Assembly (NCBI GenBank): GCA_903822825.1
Contig: CAIJQQ010000008.1
Coordinates: forward strand, 1 to 64,000
Source of the DNA: an uncultured Burkholderiales bacterium
GTDB taxonomy: Bacteria; Pseudomonadota; Gammaproteobacteria; Burkholderiales; Burkholderiaceae_C
DNA: 64,000 nt
Direction of reading: 5' to 3'
Position 1 is the stretch's first letter. Every line of letters starts with the position of its first letter. Below, in pieces: positions 43,250-52,132 of the stretch. Made by a program: the position numbers and the translations under genes. Under the pieces are notes generated by a model. The model saw only the letters and a program-made list of their open reading frames with translations, searched no databases and was not told the DNA's origin.

Positions 43250-43552
43250 TCAGCCCTTGATCATGTTTTCGATGGCCACAAAGCTTTCAGCGATGCGGCG
43301 CACGTCCAGCGGGTACTGGCCTTGTTGAATGGCACGCTTGATGGCGTCCACCTTGGCGCGGTCGAATTGCGGCTCTTGGGTGGCCTTGCGCGCCACATCG
43401 CTGAGTTGCAGTTCATCGCTTGGGCTGTGCGCAGGCGCCGCCACGTCCGCAGCCTTGGCTTTGTCTGTGGTTTGTTCGCTCTTGGCAGCCACTTTCCTGA
43501 CGGAAGAATCCATCTGGGCAATGCGGCCAAAATGAGAGATCGGATCTGTCAT
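43250..43552 (-). CDS. flgM: Anti-sigma-28 factor FlgM
   Basis: A 100-residue protein, mostly disordered at the N-terminus, with the conserved C-terminal sigma-binding part (DELQLSDVARKA, FDRAKVDAIKRAIQQGQYPL, RRIAESFVAIENM). FlgM holds FliA inactive until the hook is complete and is then exported. A sigma-28 promoter lies upstream at 43607-43633, giving the classical feedback loop; an additional sigma-54 site lies before flgA. Confidence 0.94.
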   Translation of the reverse strand: MTDPISHFGRIAQMDSSVRKVAAKSEQTTDKAKAADVAAPAHSPSDELQLSDVARKATQEPQFDRAKVDAIKRAIQQGQYPLDVRRIAESFVAIENMIKG

Positions 43553-43606
43553 GTTGTTTCTCTTTTCTGGTCTCTGACATGTGAGCTGAGACCATGCTCG
43601 TAATCA

Positions 43607-43633
43607 GCATCGGCATGAAATTTTAGAACTTGA
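43607..43633 (-). promoter_or_regulatory. Sigma-28 (FliA) promoter of flgM-flgN
   Basis: On the minus strand TCAAGTTC, 11 bases, GCCGATGC, 55 bp upstream of flgM within the flgA-flgM gap. This allows FliA-driven flgM expression apart from flgA. Confidence 0.85.
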
Positions 43634-43673
43634 GGCATTTTTTTAAAAATCTTCAAAATTTCGCATCATGAAA

Positions 43674-44513
43674 TCAATAGCCTTGGACATTGTTGGGCCC
43701 CTTCACAACCCCAGACAGCATTTTGCCTGACTCGCTGTTTTTCAGTTGCACTTTATCGCCCATGCGGCCGTCTTGCATCGCCTCCACGCGGGCCGTGATC
43801 TGAAAGCCTTGGGCCTGGCCCACCGACAACAGCACCGTCTGGCCACGCTTGACCAGCACCGTCAGCCTCACGTCTTGGACGCGAATCGGCTGACCTGGCC
43901 GCAAATCCCGAACCAGTTCCGAATGCATCACATCGGCGACCGCTTCAAAAGCCGGTGAACCCACACTGGATGTATCGACATCAGCCAGCGCAACATGAGT
44001 TTCGTTGAGCACGGTGCCGCGTGGCAGCACTGCCGCTGCCACCAAAACCTTGCGATGGACCTCTTTGGTGGCTTGGGGTTCACGGGTTGTGGACACCAAC
44101 GTTGAGGGCACCATCATTGGGGACGCCGTTGTTGGGGACACCTTGGCATTGGGGGCCAATTTGTTGGAAACCTTCACATACACCTGCCAGGCGGGCTGAC
44201 TGCAGCGCACGCGCACGGACTCGGCACTGCTGAATGGGGTGTCAAACATCAAGGGCACAGCGCAGGCCTGCAACTTCAAACGCGGGTCCAGCGGGGCCAA
44301 CTCCAAAGCCTCCATGGGTGTTTTTTGCTGGTCTGACACCCATTTTTTGACGCTGCGCTGCAAAGCCTCTTCTGGGCTGGGTTCCACCACAGGCGGGCGT
44401 TCTGGTTTGGATTTGGCCGACACCTGCGCCAACAGGCCGCTGCCCAGCAGGCAAGACATGCCCAAGCCCAGCAAGAGGATCCATCGGCACAGCATTTGCT
44501 TTAAGACGTACAT
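43674..44513 (-). CDS. flgA: Flagellar P-ring assembly chaperone FlgA
   Basis: A 279-residue periplasmic protein with an N-terminal signal (WILLLGLGMSCLLGSGLLAQ), a linker, and the C-terminal SAF/FlgA domain (VLVAAAVLPRGTVLNETHVA, LVRDLRPGQPIRVQDVRLT, LVKRGQTVLLSVGQAQGFQI, VQLKNSESGKMLSGVV). It helps FlgI assemble into the P-ring. ATG at 44513 (MYVLKQML) is preferred; 44495 is possible, while the frame to 44618 overlaps the divergent gene. Longer than many FlgA proteins because of the middle region. Confidence 0.92.
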   Translation of the reverse strand: MYVLKQMLCRWILLLGLGMSCLLGSGLLAQVSAKSKPERPPVVEPSPEEALQRSVKKWVSDQQKTPMEALELAPLDPRLKLQACAVPLMFDTPFSSAESVRVRCSQPAWQVYVKVSNKLAPNAKVSPTTASPMMVPSTLVSTTREPQATKEVHRKVLVAAAVLPRGTVLNETHVALADVDTSSVGSPAFEAVADVMHSELVRDLRPGQPIRVQDVRLTVLVKRGQTVLLSVGQAQGFQITARVEAMQDGRMGDKVQLKNSESGKMLSGVVKGPNNVQGY

Positions 44514-44557
44514 GGTGTAGAAGTTTTGACAGTTTTTCAAAGTGAACACCCCTGTTA

Positions 44558-44573
44558 AGCAAGAAAGAGACCA
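44558..44573 (-). promoter_or_regulatory. Possible sigma-54 promoter of flgA
   Basis: On the minus strand TGGTCTC-TTTC-TTGCT. The GG and GC pairs have the right spacing, but the CACG part is poor. It lies 45 bp upstream of flgA, in the 68-bp gap to the divergent gene. Confidence 0.5.
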
Positions 44574-44581
44574 AGGCCAAT

Positions 44582-45670
44582 ATGGCGCTTCAGAACCCGG
44601 GCATCCCCTCCGCAGCAAACTTGACGAACATGCCGTCAGGCGCAGGTACGCCCTCCAGACAAGCGCCCGCCACTGGGCGGTTCGGCCAAGTGTTGGCGCA
44701 AGTGACCCCAGGCACGGGCATGCCCGTGCAAGTGCAGCGTGGGGACACCTTGATCGGGCTCGTCAAAGCACAGCACAGGCAACAGGGCCTGACCGTGACC
44801 GAGAACCAGGCTTTCAAGCTGGCCCACCAAGTGGCTGCAGGCAATCGGCTCAGCAACCCAGACCTCATTCGGCCTGGTCAGCGCATCGATCTGAAGCTGC
44901 TGGCCCCATCCCCCTCCCCTGCAACGGCCAAGGCGAATGCGCCCACCAACGCCTTGGAACTGGCCCCACCCGCGAGTGCGGCCTTAGCACAACTGCGTGC
45001 GCCGACGCCCCCCTCCGACATTCCGACGCCCGCGATCGGGGCCAACACTGAAAACCACGCCGTCCTCGACCAGGTGCTGGGCCGCGCTGTCAGCAAAGGC
45101 TTCATCCCGGCTTCAGACTTGGCAGGGGTGCGCAACAAAATTTTGGCCTTGTCCGATAAGCACAGCTTTGAGCCTGACGACTTTGCCCGACTGAGCCTGA
45201 TGGAAAGCGGTGGCATGAACCCCAAAGCCAGCAATGGGCACTGCCACGGGATCATCCAGTTCTGCGATGGGCCTGCACGTGGCGCAGCGGCGGTGGGTTT
45301 CCCGAACAACGCCAAAGCCATTTTGGGCATGAGCCTTTTCAAGCAATTGGACTTGGTTGACCAGTACTTCAGCAAAGTCGGCAGGCCTCCCAAAGCCGGA
45401 AAACAAGGGCTCGATGACCTCTATCTGGGCATCTTGTCGCCCGCTGCGCGCAGCGAGACCCGAGCCGACGCCCCACTGGCCATTGGGGGACCCCAAGCCA
45501 GCTTGCTGCATGTGGGCGGCAACCAACGCAACCCCATCACCCGCACATCACTGCTCAACGGCCTCCGAGCCTTGAGCGACATGGTGTTGTCACCCACCAC
45601 CAACCGCAGGGGGCCTGCCGAACTCTACGCCGAAGTCGCCAAGCCCAGCGATTCGGGCACGGCATGGTGA
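44582..45670 (+). CDS. LysM plus lytic-transglycosylase-like protein, probable stand-alone flagellar muramidase
   Basis: A 362-residue protein. The N-terminal part carries a LysM-like motif (VQVQRGDTLIGLVKAQHRQQ to LIRPGQRIDL, about 48-105). The C-terminal half resembles a goose-lysozyme/SLT-type catalytic domain around Glu208 (ARLSLMESGGMNPKASNGHC, GIIQFCDGPARGAAAVGF, LFKQLDLVDQYF). No classical signal peptide is visible; export may be via the flagellar apparatus. It sits between flgA and flgB, and the window's FlgJ lacks a muramidase domain, so it may open the peptidoglycan for rod passage, as SltF does in Rhodobacter (inference). No clear promoter of its own was found. Confidence 0.78.
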   Translation: MALQNPGIPSAANLTNMPSGAGTPSRQAPATGRFGQVLAQVTPGTGMPVQVQRGDTLIGLVKAQHRQQGLTVTENQAFKLAHQVAAGNRLSNPDLIRPGQRIDLKLLAPSPSPATAKANAPTNALELAPPASAALAQLRAPTPPSDIPTPAIGANTENHAVLDQVLGRAVSKGFIPASDLAGVRNKILALSDKHSFEPDDFARLSLMESGGMNPKASNGHCHGIIQFCDGPARGAAAVGFPNNAKAILGMSLFKQLDLVDQYFSKVGRPPKAGKQGLDDLYLGILSPAARSETRADAPLAIGGPQASLLHVGGNQRNPITRTSLLNGLRALSDMVLSPTTNRRGPAELYAEVAKPSDSGTAW

Positions 45671-45750
45671 CTGCGGCCATCTTTTGCCGCTGGGGTCCAT
45701 TCCTTGCCGCTTGCACTGCCGGATGGGGCCGAAAGCGTCAAAAAACCACC

Positions 45751-45766
45751 TGGCATGGCTTTTGCA
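45751..45766 (+). promoter_or_regulatory. Sigma-54 promoter of the flgB-flgL operon
   Basis: TGGCATG-GCTT-TTGCA matches the -24/-12 consensus at all key positions. It lies 84 bp upstream of flgB in a 179-bp gap. Confidence 0.88.
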
Positions 45767-45849
45767 GCATTCGACAGGAACAAGCGCAACTTGAGGCGGC
45801 ATCGTCAAAAAATTGGCAAGCAAAGAACTTTGAAATCTGAGGAACAACG

Positions 45850-46239
45850 ATGAATATCTTAGACAACATGATGGGGGCTCAGCAGCAAACGCTGCAGCTC
45901 AAGGCACGTCGTTTGGAAGTCATTGCCCAGAACATTGCCAATGCCGACACGCCCAACTACAAAGCCCGCGACATCGACTTCAAGGCGGTGCTGGGTGCAA
46001 CGCAGAAACAAGAGACCGCCATGGACGCGACCAAATCCGGGCATTACGACTCGGGCCAGGAGTTGAGCCCGGACGGCATGCGCTTTCGCACGCCCTTCAA
46101 CACCTCGTTCGACGGCAACACGGTCGAGATGAGCCTGGAGCAAGCCCAGTACGGTAAAGCGGCCGGCGACTACCAGGCCACTTTGAACTTCTTGCAAAAC
46201 CGCATCAGCGGGATTCGCAAAGCACTGAAAGGCGAATGA
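45850..46239 (+). CDS. flgB: Flagellar proximal rod protein FlgB
   Basis: A 129-residue rod protein with the flagellar N-terminal motif LKARRLEVIAQNIANADTPN (family consensus ANxANxxTPxYK) and a C-terminal helix (NFLQNRISGIRKAL). It forms the proximal rod with FlgC and FlgF. First gene of the rod/hook operon with a sigma-54 promoter upstream. The stop overlaps flgC. Confidence 0.96.
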   Translation: MNILDNMMGAQQQTLQLKARRLEVIAQNIANADTPNYKARDIDFKAVLGATQKQETAMDATKSGHYDSGQELSPDGMRFRTPFNTSFDGNTVEMSLEQAQYGKAAGDYQATLNFLQNRISGIRKALKGE

Positions 46240-46667
46240 ACATGTCCATTGACACCATTTTTGGCATTGCTGGCACCGCGCTCAACGCGCAGTTGACCCG
46301 CATGAACGCGACCGCGTCCAACCTGGCCAACGCGGGCACAGTTTCGGGCACAGAAAAAGACGCCTTTCGCGCCAAGCGCCCCGTATTTCAGGCACTGGTC
46401 AGCGAGCAAATGACCCATTCCGGCGCCGCTTATGTGGGCGGCGTGAAGGTCGCCAAGATTGCCGACGATGCGGCCCCACCCCAGCGCGTGGCCGACCCCA
46501 AAAACCCTTTGGCAGACAAAGACGGATACGTCTACAAATCCAACGTCAGTGAAGTCACTGAAATGGTGGAAATGATGGCGGCCGCCCGCTCATACCAAAA
46601 CAACGTCGAAGTGATCAACACAGCCCGCCAGCTGATGATGCGCACGCTGGACATCACCAAAGCCTGA
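46236..46667 (+). CDS. flgC: Flagellar proximal rod protein FlgC
   Basis: A 143-residue rod protein with FGIAGTALNAQLTRMNATAS, NLANAGT, and the C-terminal VEMMAAARSYQNNVEVINTA. ATG at 46236 overlaps the flgB stop; a second ATG two codons later (46242) is equally plausible. Export is by the flagellar type III system. Confidence 0.96.
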   Translation: MNMSIDTIFGIAGTALNAQLTRMNATASNLANAGTVSGTEKDAFRAKRPVFQALVSEQMTHSGAAYVGGVKVAKIADDAAPPQRVADPKNPLADKDGYVYKSNVSEVTEMVEMMAAARSYQNNVEVINTARQLMMRTLDITKA

Positions 46668-46681
46668 TCGGATTACCCCAG

Positions 46682-47380
46682 ATGACCACGACCACCGCCC
46701 CCACATCGGCCGACTTGCTGGGCTCCAAAGTGACCAGCTACGAAGCGAACAAAACCTCGAGCGCCACACTGTCTGCTGCCAACATGGGCAAGCAGGACTT
46801 TTTGAAACTGTTCACCGCCCAGCTCAACAACCAGGACCCCTTGGACCCGGTCAAGAACGAGGCGTTTGTGGCCCAACTGGCCCAGTTCTCGCAGCTCGAA
46901 GCGCTGACCAACATCCAGACGTCCATGGACGGTTTCGTCAACAGCATGTCTGCAGAAAAACTGCTGGGCAGCGCCTCCTTGATCGGCAAGCGCATTTCTG
47001 TGGCCGATGCCCCGAGCCAGCTGGTGGAAGGCGGCTCCATCGACGCCAACATCGACCTGCCGCAAGGCGCCACAGGCGTGCAACTGAGTATTTCCGACGC
47101 CAATGGCAACAAGGTTCAAGACCTGGTCGCTGGTGCGCAGCTGCCCGGCACCGCCAACCTCAGCTGGGACGGCAAAGACAGCTTGGGCAACGCCGCTCCG
47201 GCAGGCACTTATTACCTCACTGCCAATGCGGTGGTGGGTGGCAAAACCACCAAGGTCTCGGTCAACACCCTGGCCACTGTGCGCTCCATCACCACCAACC
47301 CCACCGACGGCAGCATCAGCCTGGATGTGGGCAGTGGCAAACCCATCTTGCTGTCCAGCGTCAAGCAGATCAGCCAGTAA
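46682..47380 (+). CDS. flgD: Flagellar hook-capping protein FlgD
   Basis: A 232-residue hook scaffold: MGKQDFLKLFTAQLNNQDPL, NEAFVAQLAQFSQLEAL at the N-terminus, then a FlgD Ig-like/Tudor-like part (AQLPGTANLSWDGKDSLGNA, PAGTYYLTANAVVGGKTTKV). It caps the growing hook and is discarded later. Upstream of flgE by 39 bp. Confidence 0.95.
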   Translation: MTTTTAPTSADLLGSKVTSYEANKTSSATLSAANMGKQDFLKLFTAQLNNQDPLDPVKNEAFVAQLAQFSQLEALTNIQTSMDGFVNSMSAEKLLGSASLIGKRISVADAPSQLVEGGSIDANIDLPQGATGVQLSISDANGNKVQDLVAGAQLPGTANLSWDGKDSLGNAAPAGTYYLTANAVVGGKTTKVSVNTLATVRSITTNPTDGSISLDVGSGKPILLSSVKQISQ

Positions 47381-47419
47381 CCCCTTTCATTGCCCATCCC
47401 TTAACAGGAGAACTCCACC

Positions 47420-49795
47420 ATGTCGTTCTATACCTCGCTGACCGGCTTGAACGCTGCCACAGCCCAACTGGGCGTCACCAGCAACAACATCGCCAACGTG
47501 GGCACCAACGGATTCAAGCGCTCGCGTGCCGACTTTGGTGACATTTTCTCTACCTCGCCTCTGCAAAAGTCATCCAGCAACATCGGTCAGGGCGTATCGC
47601 TCAAGCAGGTGAGTCAGGAATTCAGCCAGGGCAACGTCAGCACCTCCGGCAACTCGCTGGACTTGGCCATCACCGGTGACGGCTTCTTCCCGCTGCGCTC
47701 GCCCGACGGCTTGCAAGAGGTCTACACCCGCAACGGCTCTTTCATGCTCAACGACCAAAACAACGTGGTCAACTCCGCTGGCCAGCGCCTCTTGTCTGCG
47801 GCAGTCGACAGCTCCGGCAAGGCCGACTTGAGCAAGTTGTCCGTGCTCAACATCCCGCCCAAAACCTCGGGCATGGCCAAAGAAACCACCAAGATCCAAC
47901 TGGGCCTGAACCTGCCCGCAGACGCCAACGTCATCACGGCCGAATTCGACCGCACCAACCCGGCCACCTACAACAAAAGCACGGCGCTCACGGTGTACGA
48001 CAGCGGCGGCAATGGCTACCTGGCCACGGTGTACTACGTCAAAACACAGGGTGCCAGCCCAACCATGCCTCAAAGCAAATGGCAAACCAATGTGTATGTT
48101 GGCAACAGCCAAGTCACACCTTCACTGATGCAAGCCACCGACAAAAACGGTCAGCAGCTGTACGTGAACAAATACGGTGACATCAAGCCCGCCTCTGCCG
48201 TGCAGGACGAATTGGTCACCGGCAAAACAGAAATGTTCACGCTCAAGCAATTGACGGATGAGAAAACATCGCAATTGGCCAATGTTCACGGCACTGCAGC
48301 CGCCGTGTTGACCGCCGATACATTGCCCAAGCCTGCAGATGCTGACATTGGGAAAATCAAGCTCGGGGCCAGCGCCATTTTCAAACTTTCGATTGATGGA
48401 TCTGCAGATGTGGACATCGCACTGGATCCGAGCAAAGACTTGTCTTTGGCCTCTGCGGTTGCGCCGGATGACATGGCCAGAAAAATGGCCAATGCCATCA
48501 ACAATGCATTTTCCGACACCGGCAACAAAGCCATTTTTGACCCCGCAGCCAAGCCACCCGTGGACAACAGGCGTTACGGCATGGATGTGAAGTACGACTC
48601 GGTTTCCAAACAGTTCACGCTTTTTTCTGGCTCCACGGGTGACTCATCCAGCATCAAATTGACCGTTGCAACAGGCAGTGTCGCCGAAAAACAACTCGGC
48701 TTGTCAACCGCCGAGGTGGCAGCATCGACGAATGAAGCTGTTCGCGGAAAGCCATCGGAACCTGCTGTTCTCAACGGCGGCACCATCCCTGGCAACACCT
48801 CCGGCAGCGTGAGCATCAACGACCTGAACAACAAATTCAGCGTGACCGTCAATGGCGTCAAGGGTACCGTCACCTTGCCCGCCCCCAACAACGCCGGCAC
48901 GATCACAGACCTTGCGGCCAGTTTGCAAGGTGAAATCAACAAGCTCGAAGACCCCACCACCGGTAAACCGATTCGTGGCGTGACCGTCGGCTTCGACCCC
49001 ATCAACCGCCGACTGACCTTCACCACAGGCAACACGGGTGACAAGGCTTCCATCAAAGTGACTGGGGCCGCAGATTGGGGCCTGAACAATACCGATACCG
49101 CCAGGGGCACGACATCCACGTGGTTCAGCATGCACCAATTCACCGAAGTGTCTGGTGGCATCCAAAAACCTCAGTTCATTGATGAAAACGGCAAGCAAAC
49201 CGCCCTGCGCGACGGGTACACCAACCTGCCCACCTGGTCACCCATTTACCTCGACCGCGGCGAGCTGAGTTTTGACTTGAGCGGAAAAACACTGTCTCCG
49301 ACCAGCAACATGCTTTTTGATACAGCCTTTCTGGAAGGCGGCAAAGGGGCATTGACCATGCAAATCGACTTCACACAGTCGACCCAATACTCCTCCCCGT
49401 TTGCCGTGTTGTCTCAGTCCCAGGACGGTGCACCCGAAGGTGACCTGATGGGCTTGGACATCGGCGTGGACGGTCTGGTCAGCGCCAACTACTCGAACGG
49501 CTCGCAGCAAAAGCTGGGCAAGATTGCACTGGCCAACTTCTCCAGTCCGACAGGCTTGCGCCAAGTGGGTGATGCCAGCTACCTCGCATCGGCCACTTCG
49601 GGTGCACCCAAGATTGGCGAAGGCGGCTCGGCCGGCTTCGGCAGCATCCGCGCTGGTGCCACAGAACGCGCCAACGTGGACTTGACCAAAGAACTGGTGG
49701 ACCTGATCACCGCGCAGCGTAACTTCCAGGCCAACGCCAAAGCCATTGAAACCAGCAGCACGATGACGCAAGCCATCGTCAATCTGCGGACCTGA
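47420..49795 (+). CDS. flgE: Flagellar hook protein FlgE, unusually long
   Basis: A 791-residue hook subunit, about twice the E. coli protein (402). The D0/D1 ends are canonical: MSFYTSLTGLNAATAQLGVT with NIANVGTNGFKRSR, and a C-terminus of DLITAQRNFQANAKAIETS. The extra length lies in the middle (about residues 230-590), which has two flagellin-IN-like domains (SVSKQFTLFSGSTGDSSSIK and DPINRRLTFTTGNTGDKASI are related). These probably form extra surface domains on the hook. Good ribosome binding site (AGGAG). Not obviously a fusion or a frameshift. Confidence 0.95.
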   Translation: MSFYTSLTGLNAATAQLGVTSNNIANVGTNGFKRSRADFGDIFSTSPLQKSSSNIGQGVSLKQVSQEFSQGNVSTSGNSLDLAITGDGFFPLRSPDGLQEVYTRNGSFMLNDQNNVVNSAGQRLLSAAVDSSGKADLSKLSVLNIPPKTSGMAKETTKIQLGLNLPADANVITAEFDRTNPATYNKSTALTVYDSGGNGYLATVYYVKTQGASPTMPQSKWQTNVYVGNSQVTPSLMQATDKNGQQLYVNKYGDIKPASAVQDELVTGKTEMFTLKQLTDEKTSQLANVHGTAAAVLTADTLPKPADADIGKIKLGASAIFKLSIDGSADVDIALDPSKDLSLASAVAPDDMARKMANAINNAFSDTGNKAIFDPAAKPPVDNRRYGMDVKYDSVSKQFTLFSGSTGDSSSIKLTVATGSVAEKQLGLSTAEVAASTNEAVRGKPSEPAVLNGGTIPGNTSGSVSINDLNNKFSVTVNGVKGTVTLPAPNNAGTITDLAASLQGEINKLEDPTTGKPIRGVTVGFDPINRRLTFTTGNTGDKASIKVTGAADWGLNNTDTARGTTSTWFSMHQFTEVSGGIQKPQFIDENGKQTALRDGYTNLPTWSPIYLDRGELSFDLSGKTLSPTSNMLFDTAFLEGGKGALTMQIDFTQSTQYSSPFAVLSQSQDGAPEGDLMGLDIGVDGLVSANYSNGSQQKLGKIALANFSSPTGLRQVGDASYLASATSGAPKIGEGGSAGFGSIRAGATERANVDLTKELVDLITAQRNFQANAKAIETSSTMTQAIVNLRT

Positions 49796-49826
49796 TCTGG
49801 CTGATTGAACCTCAGGACAGCACGCC

Positions 49827-50588
49827 ATGGACAAACTGGTCTTCACTTCCAACGCCACCATCAAGGAGATGGCCACAGCACGCCAGGTCTTGGTCAACGA
49901 CCTGGCCAACGTGTCCACCGTGGGCTTCAAAAGCAGTTACGACGTGGCCATGCAGTCCGTCAAAGTGCAAGGCAGTGGTTTTGACACCCGCGTGATGGCC
50001 CAAGCCGTGGCCCGTGATTTGGTTCGGCTCGAGCCAGGCGCCGTGATGGCCACAGGCCGACCCATGGACATCGCGATGGCAGGTAAATCTGTTTTGGCTG
50101 TGCAAGCGCCCAATGGCGAAATGGCTTTCACACGCAGAGGCGACTTCAAGGTCAACCCACAAGGTCAACTCGAAACAGGCAATGGCCACCCCGTCATGGG
50201 CGAAGGCGGCCCCATCAACGTCCCACCAGGCTTGATGGTGACCATCAACAACGACGGCAGTGTTTATGCCCGCGACCCCAACCAAATCGGACCAGCGGCA
50301 TCGGTGCTGATCGATCAGCTTCGCTTGCGCGATGCCAGCGCCACACCCATGTCACGCCGCATCGATGGCTTGTTCAGTGTGGCAGACAAACCGGCCGGAA
50401 CAGACATCACCAACGGCACCGAGGCGCCCCAAGTGATCCCCCAAGCGCTTGAAGGCAGCAACGTGAATGCCATCGAAGCCATGGTCCGGTTGATGGACCA
50501 CTCCCGCAACTTTGAAACCCAAATGAAGATCATCAAGGAAACCAAGACGCTGGACGAATCCGGCTCTTCCATGATGAAAACCGCCTGA
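49827..50588 (+). CDS. flgF: Flagellar proximal rod protein FlgF
   Basis: A 253-residue rod protein: ATARQVLVNDLANVSTVGF, MDIAMAGKSVLAVQAPNGEM, AFTRRGDFKVNPQGQLETGN, and C-terminal NVNAIEAMVRLMDHSRNFE. It sits between flgE and flgG, as usual. The sequence is closest to the FlgF pattern, in which the first helix lacks the LxxR found in FlgG. Confidence 0.95.
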   Translation: MDKLVFTSNATIKEMATARQVLVNDLANVSTVGFKSSYDVAMQSVKVQGSGFDTRVMAQAVARDLVRLEPGAVMATGRPMDIAMAGKSVLAVQAPNGEMAFTRRGDFKVNPQGQLETGNGHPVMGEGGPINVPPGLMVTINNDGSVYARDPNQIGPAASVLIDQLRLRDASATPMSRRIDGLFSVADKPAGTDITNGTEAPQVIPQALEGSNVNAIEAMVRLMDHSRNFETQMKIIKETKTLDESGSSMMKTA

Positions 50589-50607
50589 TTGAAAACCGGA
50601 GAACCCC

Positions 50608-51393
50608 ATGGATGCATCAATGTGGATTGCCAAGACTGGCCTGGATGCGCAGCAAATGCGCATGTCGGTCATTTCCAACAACTTGGCCAACGTCAACACC
50701 ACCGGCTTCAAGCGCGATCGCGCCTCGTTCGAGGACATGCTCTACCAAAACCTGCGCCAACCTGGCTCACAAGTCGGCGCCAACGCCCAAGCGCCCACAG
50801 GCTTGATGATGGGCACGGGTGTGCGCATTGTCTCGACCGAAAAAACCCACACACAGGGCAGCTTCGTGTCGACCAAAAATGCCCTGGACATGGCCGTTCA
50901 AGGCGAAGGCTTTTTCCAAATTCTGCAGCCTGACGGCTCCACCGCTTACACGCGTGACGGGTCCTTCAAGCTGTCCAACACCGGTCAGCTGGTGACCTCC
51001 AATGGCGCCGTGCTGCAACCGGCCATCACCGTTCCCAACAACGTCTCCAGCGTGTCGGTGGGCAACGACGGCACAGTCTCGGTCGACTTGGCCGCTGGTG
51101 GCGGCACGCAGGTGATTGGCACCATTCAATTGGCCCGCTTCGTCAACCCCGCAGGTCTGCAATCCCTGGGGCAAAACCTGTTGAAGGAAACCCAGGCCAG
51201 CGGCGCACCCCAAGTCGGCCAGGCCGGCCTCGCAGGCCACGGCACCATCCAACAGGGCAGCCTGGAAGCCTCCAACGTGAACGTCGTTGAAGAAATGGTC
51301 AACATGATCGAAACGCAGCGTGCATACGAGATCAACTCCAAAGCCATCTCAGCTGTGGACGGCATGCTCAAGTTCTTGAACAACAACATGTAA
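50608..51393 (+). CDS. flgG: Flagellar distal rod protein FlgG
   Basis: A 261-residue distal rod protein (26 subunits in enterics), beginning MDASMWIAKTGLDAQQMRMS and VISNNLANVNTTGFKRDRA, with AVQGEGFFQILQPDGSTAYT, and ending NMIETQRAYEINSKAISAVD. Length equals the family norm (260). Follows flgF by 19 bp. Confidence 0.97.
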   Translation: MDASMWIAKTGLDAQQMRMSVISNNLANVNTTGFKRDRASFEDMLYQNLRQPGSQVGANAQAPTGLMMGTGVRIVSTEKTHTQGSFVSTKNALDMAVQGEGFFQILQPDGSTAYTRDGSFKLSNTGQLVTSNGAVLQPAITVPNNVSSVSVGNDGTVSVDLAAGGGTQVIGTIQLARFVNPAGLQSLGQNLLKETQASGAPQVGQAGLAGHGTIQQGSLEASNVNVVEEMVNMIETQRAYEINSKAISAVDGMLKFLNNNM

Positions 51394-51402
51394 GGCCTGG
51401 CC

Positions 51403-52116
51403 ATGATGCTCAAAAACTTCATTTCTCTAGCGGCCTTCAGCGCTGCAACCGCTTTGCTCTCAGCTTGCAGCTCGCCTCCTGTCGCGCTGACCCACACACC
51501 CGAGTTCGCTCCCGTCTACCCCCCCATGGCCGAAAAAGTCCAAAGCAACTCAGGGGCGATTTTCAGCAGCCGCACCGACAACTGGTTTGGTCGCAACAAG
51601 TCCTACCAAATCGGCGATGTGGTCACGGTGCTTCTGAACGAAGAAACCCAAACCGAGCGCAATGTGGAAGCAAAATTGAATCGCAAATCCACCAACAACG
51701 TGCTGGCGGCCAGCACAGGCCTGTCCAATGCCATTCAGAACATCAGCGTGGGCGGCAGCAAACTCAGCGGCGTGCTCCAAGGCATCAAGCTCGATGGTTC
51801 AGAGATCACCAATGCTGGCTCGGGGCAAGACTCCAAAACAGCCAAGCTGATCGGCGCCGTCACTGTGACGGTGGTCGAGGTTTTGGCCAATGGCAACCTG
51901 GTGGTGCGCGGCGAAAAACAACTGGCCTTGACCGAAGGCTCAGAGATCATCCAGCTCAGCGGCATCATCCGCCCCATCGACATTTCGCCCAGCAACATGG
52001 TGCAGTCGAGCCGTCTGGCCAATGCCCAAATCGCCTACCGCGGCACAGGTGACCTGGCCAATGCAGGCAAGGCCGGTTGGGGCACCAGCGCCTTGATGAA
52101 ACTCTGGCCCTTCTGA
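51403..52116 (+). CDS. flgH: Flagellar L-ring lipoprotein FlgH
   Basis: A 237-residue outer-membrane lipoprotein forming the L-ring. The signal peptide ends in a lipobox with Cys22 (ALLSAC). The mature part has YQIGDVVTVLLNEETQTERN, GSKLSGVLQGI, AVTVTVVEVLANGNLVVRGE and QLSGIIRPIDISPSNMVQSS, all FlgH hallmarks. Starts 9 bp after flgG. Confidence 0.97.
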   Translation: MMLKNFISLAAFSAATALLSACSSPPVALTHTPEFAPVYPPMAEKVQSNSGAIFSSRTDNWFGRNKSYQIGDVVTVLLNEETQTERNVEAKLNRKSTNNVLAASTGLSNAIQNISVGGSKLSGVLQGIKLDGSEITNAGSGQDSKTAKLIGAVTVTVVEVLANGNLVVRGEKQLALTEGSEIIQLSGIIRPIDISPSNMVQSSRLANAQIAYRGTGDLANAGKAGWGTSALMKLWPF

Positions 52117-52132
52117 CACGCAGGAACCCACG

